The notes beneath the pieces are model-generated. The model worked only from the letters and a program-made list of their open reading frames with translations, was not told the origin of the DNA and searched no databases. 14,907 nt of DNA from an uncultured Parabacteroides sp. (GTDB lineage Bacteria > Bacteroidota > Bacteroidia > Bacteroidales > Tannerellaceae), in assembly GCA_900541965.1 (NCBI GenBank), contig UQLN01000081.1, forward strand, positions 1-14,907. The letters are read 5' to 3'. The position numbers and the translations under genes are program-made. Positions 1 through 6,879 of this stretch are shown here, one piece after another. Positions within the stretch are counted from its first letter, which is position 1. Each line of letters starts with the position of its first letter.

Positions 1-75
1 CGCGGATAGGGCGGATTGGAACGGATTTTTTATTTGAAAGATTATTCTTATCCGTCTTAATCCGCCCTATCCGCG
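1..75. repeat. REP-like inverted repeat (hairpin)
   Basis: Bases 1-17 (CGCGGATAGGGCGGATT) are the exact reverse complement of 59-75. The arms extend inward to 26 nt (1-26 against 50-75) with three mismatches, leaving a short AT-rich loop. There is no T-run after the right arm, so this is not an obvious terminator. It resembles the dispersed intergenic palindromes of Bacteroides genomes and may continue to the left of the window edge. Function unknown. Confidence 0.75.
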
Positions 76-149
76 TTATCCGTAAACCTGGTTATTCGTA
101 TCATCTGAGTATATTATTCATGTATTTCTTTCCGATTATTGTAGGTTTA

Positions 150-180
150 TTTGCTGTATAGGATTTCTTTCCTATCTTTG
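150..180 (+). promoter_or_regulatory. Bacteroides-type promoter P1
   Basis: A -33 element TTTG (150-153) and a -7 element TATCTTTG (173-180) are separated by 19 bp. This is a full match to the Bacteroides consensus TTTG/TAnnTTTG. Transcription would start near 185-188, about 205 nt before the yceD start, giving a long leader or a small RNA. Prediction from the motif only. Confidence 0.5.
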
Positions 181-231
181 TATTCGCTGTCTGTTTTCTT
201 GTATTGTATTGAGCAGATAGCGCTTGAATAC
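180..231 (+). other. Stem-loop at start of leader RNA
   Basis: CGCTGTCTG (185-193) pairs with CAGATAGCG (214-222), nine pairs including one G-U. The helix is extended at its base by GTATT (180-184) with AATAC (227-231), with CTTG bulged on the 3' side. The loop is 20 nt and T-rich. It lies at or just after the predicted start of P1 and has no following T-run. It may be a leader structure or the 5' end of a small RNA. Confidence 0.4.
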
Positions 232-335
232 TACGTTTTCGGTGATTGTTCTTATAATATGAATATTGATTATTAAGAGCGGTTTTTCTGGAGATATAAG
301 GGAATGGCATAGATAATAAAAAATAACTGTAAAGG

Positions 336-369
336 TATTGCATTTGTGTTTAGTTTTTTCGTACCTTTG
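336..369 (+). promoter_or_regulatory. Promoter P2 of yceD-rpmF
   Basis: The -7 element TACCTTTG (362-369) fits TAnnTTTG exactly. Candidate -33 elements are ATTG (337-340, spacing 21) or TTTG (343-346, spacing 15). Transcription would begin about 375, leaving a leader of under 20 nt before the TTG start at 393. Confidence 0.55.
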
Positions 370-392
370 CAAGGTTTTTACACTAAAAGGCT

Positions 393-977
393 TTGGGAAA
401 ATTTAATTTATATAATGTAGATTTGAAAAATCTCACTTCAGGAGTACACGAATTCGAGTACTTATTGGAGAATAAGTTTTTTGTGGACATCGACGGAGAT
501 CAAGTCCAGAAGGGTAAAGTAAAGGTAAATCTTACTGTAAAAAGGACCTCTTCGATGTTTGAAATGAACTTTCGTATAGAAGGAGTGGTTATGGTTCCAT
601 GCGACAGATGTCTGGATGATATGGAAATTCCAGTTGAGACCAATAATCGTCTGATTGTAAAGTTCGGAAAGGAATACGCTGAAGAAAGCGATGAGATTGT
701 GATTATACCGGAAGATGAAGGTGCTATTAACATCGCATGGTTCTTGTATGAGTTTATTGCATTAGCTATTCCAATGAAACATGTTCATGCTCCGGGGAAA
801 TGTAATAAGGCAATGTCTTCTAAGTTGAAGAAACATTCGGCAAGAAGCACGGAAGACGGAGATGATGAATTCGAAGATAGTGGTGATGAAGATATTGCTA
901 TCGACGAAGATGTAAATGTAATGACCGATCCGCGTTGGGATGGTCTGAAAGGTTTAATAGAGAATGATAACAATTAA
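393..977 (+). CDS. yceD: YceD/DUF177 family protein (23S rRNA accumulation)
   Basis: The 194-residue product matches the YceD/DUF177 family, which is needed for normal 23S rRNA accumulation and is usually encoded directly before rpmF, as here (12-nt gap). Visible features are the family's CxxC-L motif (Cys70, Cys73), a further Cys137, a strongly acidic low-complexity stretch around residues 153-176, and a C-terminal DPRWDGLKGL motif (about 179-188) that I recognise from Bacteroidota members. The start is TTG at 393. No in-frame ATG lies nearby upstream, and the protein already begins with the family's N-terminal sequence, so an unusual start codon is likely. AAAAGG at 385-390 is too close to act as a normal ribosome binding site. 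Transcribed from P2, probably with rpmF. The family call is confident; the molecular mechanism is not known from sequence. Confidence 0.88.
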   Translation: MGKFNLYNVDLKNLTSGVHEFEYLLENKFFVDIDGDQVQKGKVKVNLTVKRTSSMFEMNFRIEGVVMVPCDRCLDDMEIPVETNNRLIVKFGKEYAEESDEIVIIPEDEGAINIAWFLYEFIALAIPMKHVHAPGKCNKAMSSKLKKHSARSTEDGDDEFEDSGDEDIAIDEDVNVMTDPRWDGLKGLIENDNN

Positions 978-989
978 ATAAATTAAAAC

Positions 990-1175
990 ATGGCACATCC
1001 TAAAAGAAGACAAGGTAAGACAAGAACAGCGAAGAGAAGAACTCATGACAAAGCTGTAGCACCTACAATGGCTATCTGCCCTAACTGCGGTGCATGGCAT
1101 ATCTATCACACTGTATGTGGTGAATGCGGTTATTACAGAGGTAAGTTAGCTATCGAAAAAGAAGCTGCAGTCTGA
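990..1175 (+). CDS. rpmF: 50S ribosomal protein L32
   Basis: A 61-residue protein of normal length for L32. The N-terminus (MAHPKRRQGKTRTAKRRTH) is the basic rRNA-binding tail typical of the family. It is followed by a zinc ribbon with ligands Cys30, Cys33, Cys43 and Cys46. L32 is a structural component of the large ribosomal subunit. It lies 12 nt after yceD and ends about 40 nt before a strong intrinsic terminator, so yceD-rpmF appears to be a two-gene transcript. Unambiguous call. Confidence 0.97.
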   Translation: MAHPKRRQGKTRTAKRRTHDKAVAPTMAICPNCGAWHIYHTVCGECGYYRGKLAIEKEAAV

Positions 1176-1212
1176 GTTTATCATCACTGAGTTAGTCTTG
1201 GTAAATCAAAGA

Positions 1213-1248
1213 ATAGCCCTAAAATTTCTTTTTAGGGCTTTTTTTTAA
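1213..1248 (+). terminator. Intrinsic terminator after rpmF
   Basis: AGCCCTAAAA (1215-1224) pairs perfectly with TTTTAGGGCT (1230-1239) across a 5-nt loop and is followed by an unbroken T-run to 1246. It separates yceD-rpmF from fabH. The 33 nt before fabH are AT-rich, but I see no convincing TAnnTTTG promoter there, so fabH may depend partly on read-through. Confidence 0.9.
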
Positions 1249-1281
1249 TTAGGATAATTGTCCTATTTATTTTTTTAAGTT

Positions 1282-2286
1282 ATGGATAAAATTAATGCGG
1301 TTATAACGGGGGTTGGCGGATATGTTCCGGAAGATGTGTTGACAAACGAAGATATTTCGAAAATGGTCGATACAACGGACGAATGGATCATGACGCGTGT
1401 AGGCATAAAAGAACGTCGTATATTGAAAGGAGAAGGCAAAGGTACTTCTTACATGGGTATACGCGCAGTAAATCAACTGCTTGAAAAGACAAAAGTCAAA
1501 TCGGAAGAAATCGAAGTGATTTTGACTGCGACAACGACTGCAGACCATCATTTCCCAACGACTTCTTCTATCATTGCTTACCATACCGGGTGTAAAAATG
1601 CAATGACTTTTGATGTACAAGGTGCTTGTGCCGGCTTTTTATATGCATTGGAAACAGGAGCCAACTATATTCGTTCCGGGCGCTATTCGAAAGTAATAGT
1701 CGTAGCCGGAGATAAAATGACCGCTATTACAGATTATACGGACCGTTCTACCTGTCCGTTGTTCGGAGATGCTTGTGGCGCCGTTTTACTTGAACCTACA
1801 ACAGAAAACTTTGGTGTAATGGATACAATCCTGCGTACGGATGGTGTCGGTTACTCACATTTGATTATGAAATCCGGGGGATCGGCTTATCCTCCCAGCC
1901 ATGAAACAGTTGATAATCGTGAACATTTTGTTTTCCAGGATGGGAAATATGTGTTCAAGTATGCTGTATCCTATATGGCGGATGTGGCTGCCGAAATAGC
2001 GGAACGTAATCAGTTAACACATGATGATATTGCTTGGATTGTCCCCCATCAGGCTAATTTGCGTATTATAGATGCAACAGCCAAACGCCTGGGTGTGGAT
2101 ATGGACAAGGTAATGATTAATATTCAGAAATATGGCAATACCAGTGCCGGAACAATTCCTATCTGTCTTTGGGAGTGGGAGAAGCAATTGAAGAAAGGGG
2201 ACAACCTGATCCTTGCTGCTTTTGGTGCCGGATTTACTTGGGGTGCAATTTATCTTAAATGGGGTTATGATGGAGAACAAGCATAA
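1282..2286 (+). CDS. fabH: 3-oxoacyl-[ACP] synthase III (KAS III, FabH)
   Basis: A 334-residue condensing enzyme that joins acetyl-CoA and malonyl-ACP in the first step of type II fatty-acid synthesis in the cytoplasm. The catalytic triad is visible: Cys116 in the GACAGF motif, His256 in the PHQAN motif and Asn286 in the GNTSAG motif. The N-terminal TTDEWI-TRVGIKERR signature is typical of FabH and separates it from other thiolase-fold enzymes. Length is normal. Unlike many bacteria, no plsX lies between rpmF and fabH, which is the usual Bacteroidota arrangement as I know it. Its 3' end overlaps the era start by about 20 nt, pointing to translational coupling. Which of several FabH paralogues this is cannot be told here. 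Confidence 0.96.
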   Translation: MDKINAVITGVGGYVPEDVLTNEDISKMVDTTDEWIMTRVGIKERRILKGEGKGTSYMGIRAVNQLLEKTKVKSEEIEVILTATTTADHHFPTTSSIIAYHTGCKNAMTFDVQGACAGFLYALETGANYIRSGRYSKVIVVAGDKMTAITDYTDRSTCPLFGDACGAVLLEPTTENFGVMDTILRTDGVGYSHLIMKSGGSAYPPSHETVDNREHFVFQDGKYVFKYAVSYMADVAAEIAERNQLTHDDIAWIVPHQANLRIIDATAKRLGVDMDKVMINIQKYGNTSAGTIPICLWEWEKQLKKGDNLILAAFGAGFTWGAIYLKWGYDGEQA

Positions 2287-3160
2287 ATCCGGTTTTGTTA
2301 ATATTGTCGGTAATCCGAACGTAGGGAAATCTACGCTGATGAACCGTTTGGTAGGGGAACGTATTTCTATCATCACGTCGAAAGCGCAGACTACCCGTCA
2401 TCGTATTATGGGGATTGTGAATACCGATGATATGCAGATTGTGTATTCAGACACGCCGGGGGTACTGCAGCCGAATTATAAGTTGCAGGAATCCATGCTT
2501 AACTTTTCACAGTCGGCTTTAGGTGATGCCGATGTGCTCTTATACGTAACCGATGTCGTTGAGACAATCGATAAGAATGAAGAATTTCTTCTGCGTGTGC
2601 AGAAAATGGAGTGTCCTGTCTTGTTGCTGATAAACAAGATTGATACGACTACCCAGCCGGAACTGGAAAAACTGGTTGCCAACTGGAAGGAACTTCTTCC
2701 GAAAGCCGAAATCATTCCGATTTCAGCTTTATCGAACTTCAATATAGATTATGTAAAGCGCAGGGTGGAAGATTTGATGCCCGAATCGCCTCCCTATTTT
2801 GAAAAAGATGCGTTGACAGACAAACCCGCCCGCTTCTTCGTGACAGAGATTATCCGCGAGAAAATACTTTTGTATTATCAGAAGGAAATCCCCTATGCAG
2901 TGGAAGTCGTTGTGGAGTTGTTCAAGGAAGATGCGGATATGATACATATCAAAGCGCTCATCATTGTGGAACGCGATTCCCAGAAGGGAATTATTATCGG
3001 GCACCGCGGGCAGGCTCTTAAAAAGGTAGGAGCCATGGCACGTAAAGATATAGAACGTTTCTTCGAGAAAAAGGTATTCCTGGAAATGTTTGTCAAGGTT
3101 GAAAAAGACTGGCGCAACAGGGATAACATACTGAAGAATTTCGGATATCAGTTGGATTAG
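2267..3160 (+). CDS. era: GTPase Era (16S rRNA-binding ribosome assembly factor)
   Basis: A 297-residue protein with an N-terminal Ras-like GTPase domain and a C-terminal KH domain, the normal Era plan. G1 is GNPNVGKST (residues 15-23), G3 is DTPG (62-65) and G4 is NKID. The KH domain carries the GxxG loop as GHRG followed by QALKKVGAMARKDIE. Era binds the 3' end of 16S rRNA and promotes 30S maturation. Two adjacent ATGs (2267 and 2270) are possible starts, both inside the end of fabH. An upstream extension to 2213 is rejected because it adds residues not found in Era and simply rereads fabH. A short gap of 31 nt leads to der, and a small GC-rich palindrome (3159-3172) in it has no T-run, so the two genes are probably co-transcribed. 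Confidence 0.95.
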   Translation: MMENKHKSGFVNIVGNPNVGKSTLMNRLVGERISIITSKAQTTRHRIMGIVNTDDMQIVYSDTPGVLQPNYKLQESMLNFSQSALGDADVLLYVTDVVETIDKNEEFLLRVQKMECPVLLLINKIDTTTQPELEKLVANWKELLPKAEIIPISALSNFNIDYVKRRVEDLMPESPPYFEKDALTDKPARFFVTEIIREKILLYYQKEIPYAVEVVVELFKEDADMIHIKALIIVERDSQKGIIIGHRGQALKKVGAMARKDIERFFEKKVFLEMFVKVEKDWRNRDNILKNFGYQLD

Positions 3161-3191
3161 AGCCCCGGCTCTTAAAAATGAATTGTAGTTT

Positions 3192-4256
3192 ATGGGAAAT
3201 ATTGTTGCAATAGTTGGCAGGCCCAACGTAGGTAAGTCCACTCTTTTTAATCGCCTTACTCAGTCCCGTCAGGCGATTGTGAACGAGGAGGCAGGTACAA
3301 CTCGCGACCGCCAGTATGGCAAAGTAGAGTGGACGGGTAAAGAATTTTCGCTGATCGACACAGGCGGATGGGTAGTAAACTCGGAAGATATTTTCGAAGG
3401 AGAAATCAATAAACAGGTACAAGTGGCATTGGAAGAAGCCGATGTGATTTTGTTTGTTGTCGATGTGATGAGCGGCATTACCGATTTGGATAATGAGGTA
3501 GCCGACATCCTTCGCCGCACAAAGAAGCCTGTGGTGGTGGTAGCCAATAAAGCGGACAACTTCGACCTTCATCCGGCTTCCGCCGAATTTTATGGATTTG
3601 GTTTGGGCGACCCGTTCTGTGTTTCGGCTATCAACGGTTCTTGTTCCGGTGATTTATTGGACAAGATTATAGAGTTGTTGCCCGAAGATAAACAGGAAAT
3701 AGTAGAGGAAGATATTCCCCGTATCGCCATTATCGGTCGTCCGAATGCAGGCAAATCTTCTTTGATTAACGCGTTTATCGGGGAAGACCGCCATATTGTA
3801 ACGGATATTGCCGGTACGACACGCGATTCCATTTATACGAAATACAATAAGTTCGGCCTTAATTTCTATCTGGTGGATACCGCCGGTATCCGTAAGAAAG
3901 GAAAGGTGAACGAAGACCTGGAATATTATTCGGTTATCCGCTCCATCCGTGCGATTGAAAATTCGGATGTCTGCGTGTTGATGTTGGATGCCACCCGTGG
4001 TATCGAAAGCCAGGATTTGAATATCTTCTCGCTGGTGCAGAAAAATAAGAAAGGATTGGTTGTCTGTGTGAACAAATGGGATTTGGTAGAAGACAAGAGC
4101 CAGAAAGTGATTGATACGTTTACGAATGCCATTCGCGAACGGTTGGCCCCGTTTACGGATTTCCCGATTTTGTTTATTTCAGCACTGACCAAGCAACGTA
4201 TCCTGAAAGTCTTGGAGACAGCCGAAGCGGTTTACAAGAACCGCCAAGCTGAATGA
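3192..4256 (+). CDS. der: GTPase Der (EngA), two GTPase domains; frame ends before the C-terminal domain
   Basis: A ribosome-assembly GTPase with two tandem G domains. GD1 has GRPNVGKST (residues 9-17), DTGG (56-59) and NKAD (119-122). GD2 has GRPNAGKSS (182-190), DTAG (from 229) and NKWD (294-297). Both look intact. The frame stops at 354 residues, whereas the family is usually about 435-490 because a KH-like domain of roughly 80 residues follows. That domain is encoded immediately downstream in another frame (4261-4485). From memory of Bacteroides Der, the linker between ...NR and ...LNE should hold about six further residues, so the break fits loss of about 20 nt (any 3n+2) around 4241-4246. 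Either the gene is disrupted, it is expressed as two chains, or the sequence has an error here. Der is normally essential, which makes the last two more likely. Confidence 0.9.
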   Translation: MGNIVAIVGRPNVGKSTLFNRLTQSRQAIVNEEAGTTRDRQYGKVEWTGKEFSLIDTGGWVVNSEDIFEGEINKQVQVALEEADVILFVVDVMSGITDLDNEVADILRRTKKPVVVVANKADNFDLHPASAEFYGFGLGDPFCVSAINGSCSGDLLDKIIELLPEDKQEIVEEDIPRIAIIGRPNAGKSSLINAFIGEDRHIVTDIAGTTRDSIYTKYNKFGLNFYLVDTAGIRKKGKVNEDLEYYSVIRSIRAIENSDVCVLMLDATRGIESQDLNIFSLVQKNKKGLVVCVNKWDLVEDKSQKVIDTFTNAIRERLAPFTDFPILFISALTKQRILKVLETAEAVYKNRQAE

Positions 4257-4260
4257 AATC

Positions 4261-4485
4261 ATGCTGCCGATTATCGAGAATTATCCGCCGCCGGCATGGA
4301 AAGGCAAATACATCAAGATTAAATATATCACCCAGCTTCCGGCAGGACAAGTTCCTTCCTTTGTTTTCTTCTGTAACCTGCCTCAGTGGATAAAGGACCC
4401 GTACAAACGTTTCCTTGAAAACAAGATTCGTGAGAATTGGGAATTTACGGGGACTCCGGTTAATATATTTATCAGGGAAAAATAA
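4261..4485 (+). pseudogene. der: C-terminal KH-like domain of Der, out of frame with the GTPase part
   Basis: From ATG 4261 this frame gives 74 residues (MLPIIENYPPPAWKGKYIKI...) ending in GTPVNIFIREK. This is the KH-like C-terminal domain of Der, including the KGKYIKIKY strand, the PSFVFF strand and the YKRFLENKIRENW helix followed by the G-TP-I-IF ending. In the same frame, codons from 4243 (A-K-L-N-E-I) belong to the Der linker, so homology begins before the ATG. The upstream stop TGA is at 4254-4256, only four nt before the ATG, so re-initiation by the same ribosome is conceivable. I label it as a fragment of der and not as an independent gene. In E. coli-type Der this domain contributes to ribosome binding. 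Confidence 0.85.
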
Positions 4486-4492
4486 GGATTGC

Positions 4493-5458
4493 ATGTTTAC
4501 CCCGGCAATGACAGATGAGGAATTGCAGAATGCCGCCTTGCGTGATTTTCTGGAAATCAGGATGAAAGTAAAAATTGCTTTCGAGCAGTATATACGGAAT
4601 TTTAAACCAGATACAGGAGGAGGGGTGCGTCTTATTCATTCATTGGTAGAAAGTAAAACAATTCGTACGAAGTCGAAAAATACCTGGAATGTCAGTTTCC
4701 GGTTTATGGGAAGAGGTTCGGAGGGAGGATTGCAAGGCGCTTGCCTTTTGTATACCCCTTGGCATAAAGGCGACCAGGTATTTTATCTTTTTATGAATAA
4801 TCTCGATTCATACCAGTTGGAGATGTTGACTCCTCATTTTCTGCAACGGTATAAAGAGCGTTTCCTCGATTACAATCATATCAACCTCCGGGGCATGCAT
4901 CCGGCTATTTATTATATGCTCAATAATTGGGACCGCAGGATAACAGTTTTCTGTCCTAAAAAATGGACGGAGGAGGATTTGAAAGAGAAAAATTTCCTTA
5001 TATCCGGCCAAGGGTTATCCCTGGTTAAAGTGTATAAGAAATTAACGACCTACATCACTTTCCTTGACGAAGAAAATCTGAGTTATTATAAGGCTATGGC
5101 GTATGAAGAGAATACGTTATGGCATGAACTGAGCATGCTTACCAAATTGGATTTTAAAAGTCCGGAGGATATCCTGCAAATCCGTGCGATACACAAAAAA
5201 ATGATGGCAAATCCTGATGCAAAGAATATTTTGCGCCGGCATATGCTTAAAGTAATACAGCTGGGAAAGGATTCAGAATATGATATTGATGAATTGGTGG
5301 ATAAAGTATGGGATGAGCTTACCTATAATTGCGAATCAATTGAGAAAAACTGGGAAAAAGCCATACATGAACTGAGCCCCAAGAGTTTTTTGGACAGCCA
5401 ATTGGAAAAGACCAGTCAAAGTGTGCGTGTGCAGAGATGGGACGACGAAATAGGTTAG
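4493..5458 (+). CDS. Hypothetical protein with H-x3-R-x3-R motif
   Basis: I do not recognise a named family. From ATG 4493 the product is 321 residues. A second ATG at 4508 is also possible, while the longer frame from 4415 only rereads the der end. AAGGA (4484-4488) lies just upstream, an unusual Shine-Dalgarno-like site for this genome. No signal peptide or membrane segment is visible, so it is probably cytoplasmic. A motif T-P-H115-F-L-Q-R119-Y-K-E-R123-F stands out, and similar HxxxRxxxRF stretches recur in uncharacterised Bacteroides proteins as I remember them. The C-terminal third is helical and charged. It starts 7 nt after the Der fragment and so is probably the last gene of the fabH-era-der transcript. 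Codon use resembles its neighbours. Function should be left open. Confidence 0.8.
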   Translation: MFTPAMTDEELQNAALRDFLEIRMKVKIAFEQYIRNFKPDTGGGVRLIHSLVESKTIRTKSKNTWNVSFRFMGRGSEGGLQGACLLYTPWHKGDQVFYLFMNNLDSYQLEMLTPHFLQRYKERFLDYNHINLRGMHPAIYYMLNNWDRRITVFCPKKWTEEDLKEKNFLISGQGLSLVKVYKKLTTYITFLDEENLSYYKAMAYEENTLWHELSMLTKLDFKSPEDILQIRAIHKKMMANPDAKNILRRHMLKVIQLGKDSEYDIDELVDKVWDELTYNCESIEKNWEKAIHELSPKSFLDSQLEKTSQSVRVQRWDDEIG

Positions 5459-5486
5459 TCTTTACGCAATATATTATCAGGGAAAG

Positions 5487-5518
5487 ATTGGTTTTATAAA
5501 TCTTATGGTATACCTTTG
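5487..5518 (+). promoter_or_regulatory. Bacteroides-type promoter upstream of the 42-bp repeats
   Basis: ATTG (5487-5490), 20 bp, TACCTTTG (5511-5518). The -7 element is a full TAnnTTTG match with good spacing. It would transcribe through the repeat array toward the gene at 6002, placing the repeats in a leader of about 480 nt. A second, weaker -7-like TAAATTTT (5981-5988) lies immediately before 6002. Confidence 0.5.
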
Positions 5519-5542
5519 TTTTCAAAGCTTACGGACTTGTTC

Positions 5543-5950
5543 CGGATGCGGGCAAAGGCAGGATGCAGTGCTGCAAAATATCTTCGCTATTGGTTGGAGA
5601 TGGGTTGCAGCACTGTTTTTTTGCTCCGCAGGCGTCCGAAGGCAGGAAATAGTGCTTGGAAATAGCTTCGGAGGCGTCCGAAGGCAGGAAATAGTGCTTG
5701 GAAATGGCTTCGGAGGCGTCCGAAGGTAGGAAATAGTGCTTGGAAATGGCTTCGGAGGCGTCCGAAGGTAGGAAATAGTGCTTGGAAATAGCTTCGGAGG
5801 CGTCCGAAGGTAGGAAATAGTGCTTGGAAATAGCTTCGGAGGCGTCCGAAGGTAGGAAATAGTGCTTGGAAATAGCTTCGGAGGCGTCCGAAGGCAGGAA
5901 ATAGTGCTTGGAAATGGCTTCGGAGACCTCCGAAGGAATAAAATAGAGAG
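5543..5950. repeat. 42-bp tandem repeat array with palindromic junctions
   Basis: Seven head-to-tail 42-bp units begin at 5631, 5673, 5715, 5757, 5799, 5841 and 5883. A degenerate eighth starts at 5925 and a diverged copy lies around 5543-5588. Full units differ only at unit position 13 (C or T) and at one A/G site before the final GCTTCGGA. Each unit starts GGCGTCCGAAGG and ends CTTCGGA, so each junction reads CTTCGGA-GGCG-TCCGAAG, a 7-bp stem with a 4-nt loop; there are seven such junctions. The last junction (CTTCGGA-GACC-TCCGAAG) keeps the stem although the loop has changed. On the minus strand the unit is an open 14-codon frame (SEAISKHYFLPSDA). On the plus strand TAG stops occur in units 3-6. 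No genuine gene is otherwise visible in 5459-6001. Confidence 0.95.
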
Positions 5951-6001
5951 TTAAGCCGGTAATTTTTCTAAACAAAAATATAAATTTTAAATGTGATTGA
6001 C

Positions 6002-6799
6002 ATGGCAAAAATTCAACCTATCCCTAAATCAAAATTGAGAAGTAACGAGTGGTTAGCCACAGGTCGTGCTATTGAGAAGAAAATCAGTACAGCGGGAGCT
6101 GCTGCATTAGGTGTGGAGGTTCCCTTTGAAACCTATCAGACAGCCCTTCAAACCTACGACGACAGTTTGATAAAACTCAACAAAAGTATTCTGACTTCCG
6201 AAATGGAGGCTACAGATAAAAAACGTGATGAAATCCAAACCGGTATCCTGACCCAGGCACGGACCTTTACCAATCATTTTGATGCCGACAAAAAAGCGGC
6301 GGCTTTGCGTCTGGTTCCTTTGGTGAGTAAGTTTAAGGGTACCACTCAGCTCAGCTTCAACGACCAGACCGGTATGGTGGAGAATTTAATCCAGGCAGCC
6401 GAATCGGATACTTATAAAGCCGATTTTGCCACGCTGGGCCTGACTGACTGGGTGGCTGAGTTGAAAAAAATAAACCAGAAATGCGCCGAACTTTCGGATG
6501 CCCGCCGTCTGGAATCCGGACAGCGCAATACGCCGTTGAAAGTCGCCGATACGCGTCCTGTATTCTTTAAGGCTTACGATGCGCTGGTTGAATCGCTCAA
6601 CGCACTTGCCTTAGTGAACGGTGAAGATAAATACCTGGAACTTTTCACCTGGTGGAATGCCATGATTGACGAGTTCCGCGTATCCATCTCCCACCGCTCT
6701 GGCAAAGGCAAAGGCGGCAAAACCGATGGTGGCAGCAGCAATCAACCCAACCCGGATGCCGGAGGAGGCAGCGACGGGGACAAGCCGAGTGAATTGTAA
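6002..6799 (+). CDS. DUF6261-like protein of unknown function
   Basis: A 265-residue protein starting at ATG 6002 (MAKIQPIPKSKLRSNEW). The GTG at 5993 would add three residues, but the MAKIQ start fits the family as I recall it. The N-terminal K-I-Q-x-I-x-x-S-x-L-R-x-N-E-W pattern and the long helical body resemble the Bacteroides DUF6261 family, to which I assign it with moderate confidence. Nothing catalytic is evident. There is no signal peptide or membrane segment. The last 33 residues (about 233-265) are a low-complexity Gly/Ser/Lys/Asp tail, likely disordered. It is flanked by the 42-bp repeat array on its 5' side and by its own terminator on its 3' side, so it is a single-gene unit. 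Confidence 0.8.
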   Translation: MAKIQPIPKSKLRSNEWLATGRAIEKKISTAGAAALGVEVPFETYQTALQTYDDSLIKLNKSILTSEMEATDKKRDEIQTGILTQARTFTNHFDADKKAAALRLVPLVSKFKGTTQLSFNDQTGMVENLIQAAESDTYKADFATLGLTDWVAELKKINQKCAELSDARRLESGQRNTPLKVADTRPVFFKAYDALVESLNALALVNGEDKYLELFTWWNAMIDEFRVSISHRSGKGKGGKTDGGSSNQPNPDAGGGSDGDKPSEL

Positions 6800-6823
6800 A
6801 TCTTGTAAATGATAAGATGGTGG

Positions 6824-6856
6824 AAGGGCTGTAATCTTGGGGTTACAGCCTTTTTT
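6824..6856 (+). terminator. Intrinsic terminator after the DUF6261-like gene
   Basis: GGCTGTAA (6827-6834) pairs perfectly with TTACAGCC (6843-6850) across an 8-nt loop, extended by a G-T wobble and two A-T pairs, and followed by six T residues. It begins about 25 nt after the stop codon and isolates the upstream gene from the structured element that follows. Confidence 0.88.
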
Positions 6857-6879
6857 ATGGGCTAAAATTTTGAAAGGCA

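Noticed and set aside
2213..2266. N-terminal extension of Era
   Set aside because: It rereads the end of fabH, and Era homology begins just after 2267.
3159..3172. Terminator between era and der
   Set aside because: A small GC palindrome (AGAGCC-CC-GGCTCT) with no T-run and almost no loop.
5505..5729. Plus-strand ORF through the first repeats
   Set aside because: It is stopped by TAG in unit 3 and in the same place in units 4-6, and its start has no gene-like sequence.
5543..5950. CRISPR array
   Set aside because: Units are contiguous and near-identical over all 42 bp. There are no variable spacers and no cas genes, so this is a minisatellite.
5529..6008. Minus-strand ORF of 159 codons across the repeats as a confirmed gene
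   Set aside because: The open frame is largely a result of the 42-bp periodicity. Its start overlaps the gene at 6002, and the only minus-strand -7-like match (5980-5973) lies after its start codon. Kept as a finding, not annotated.
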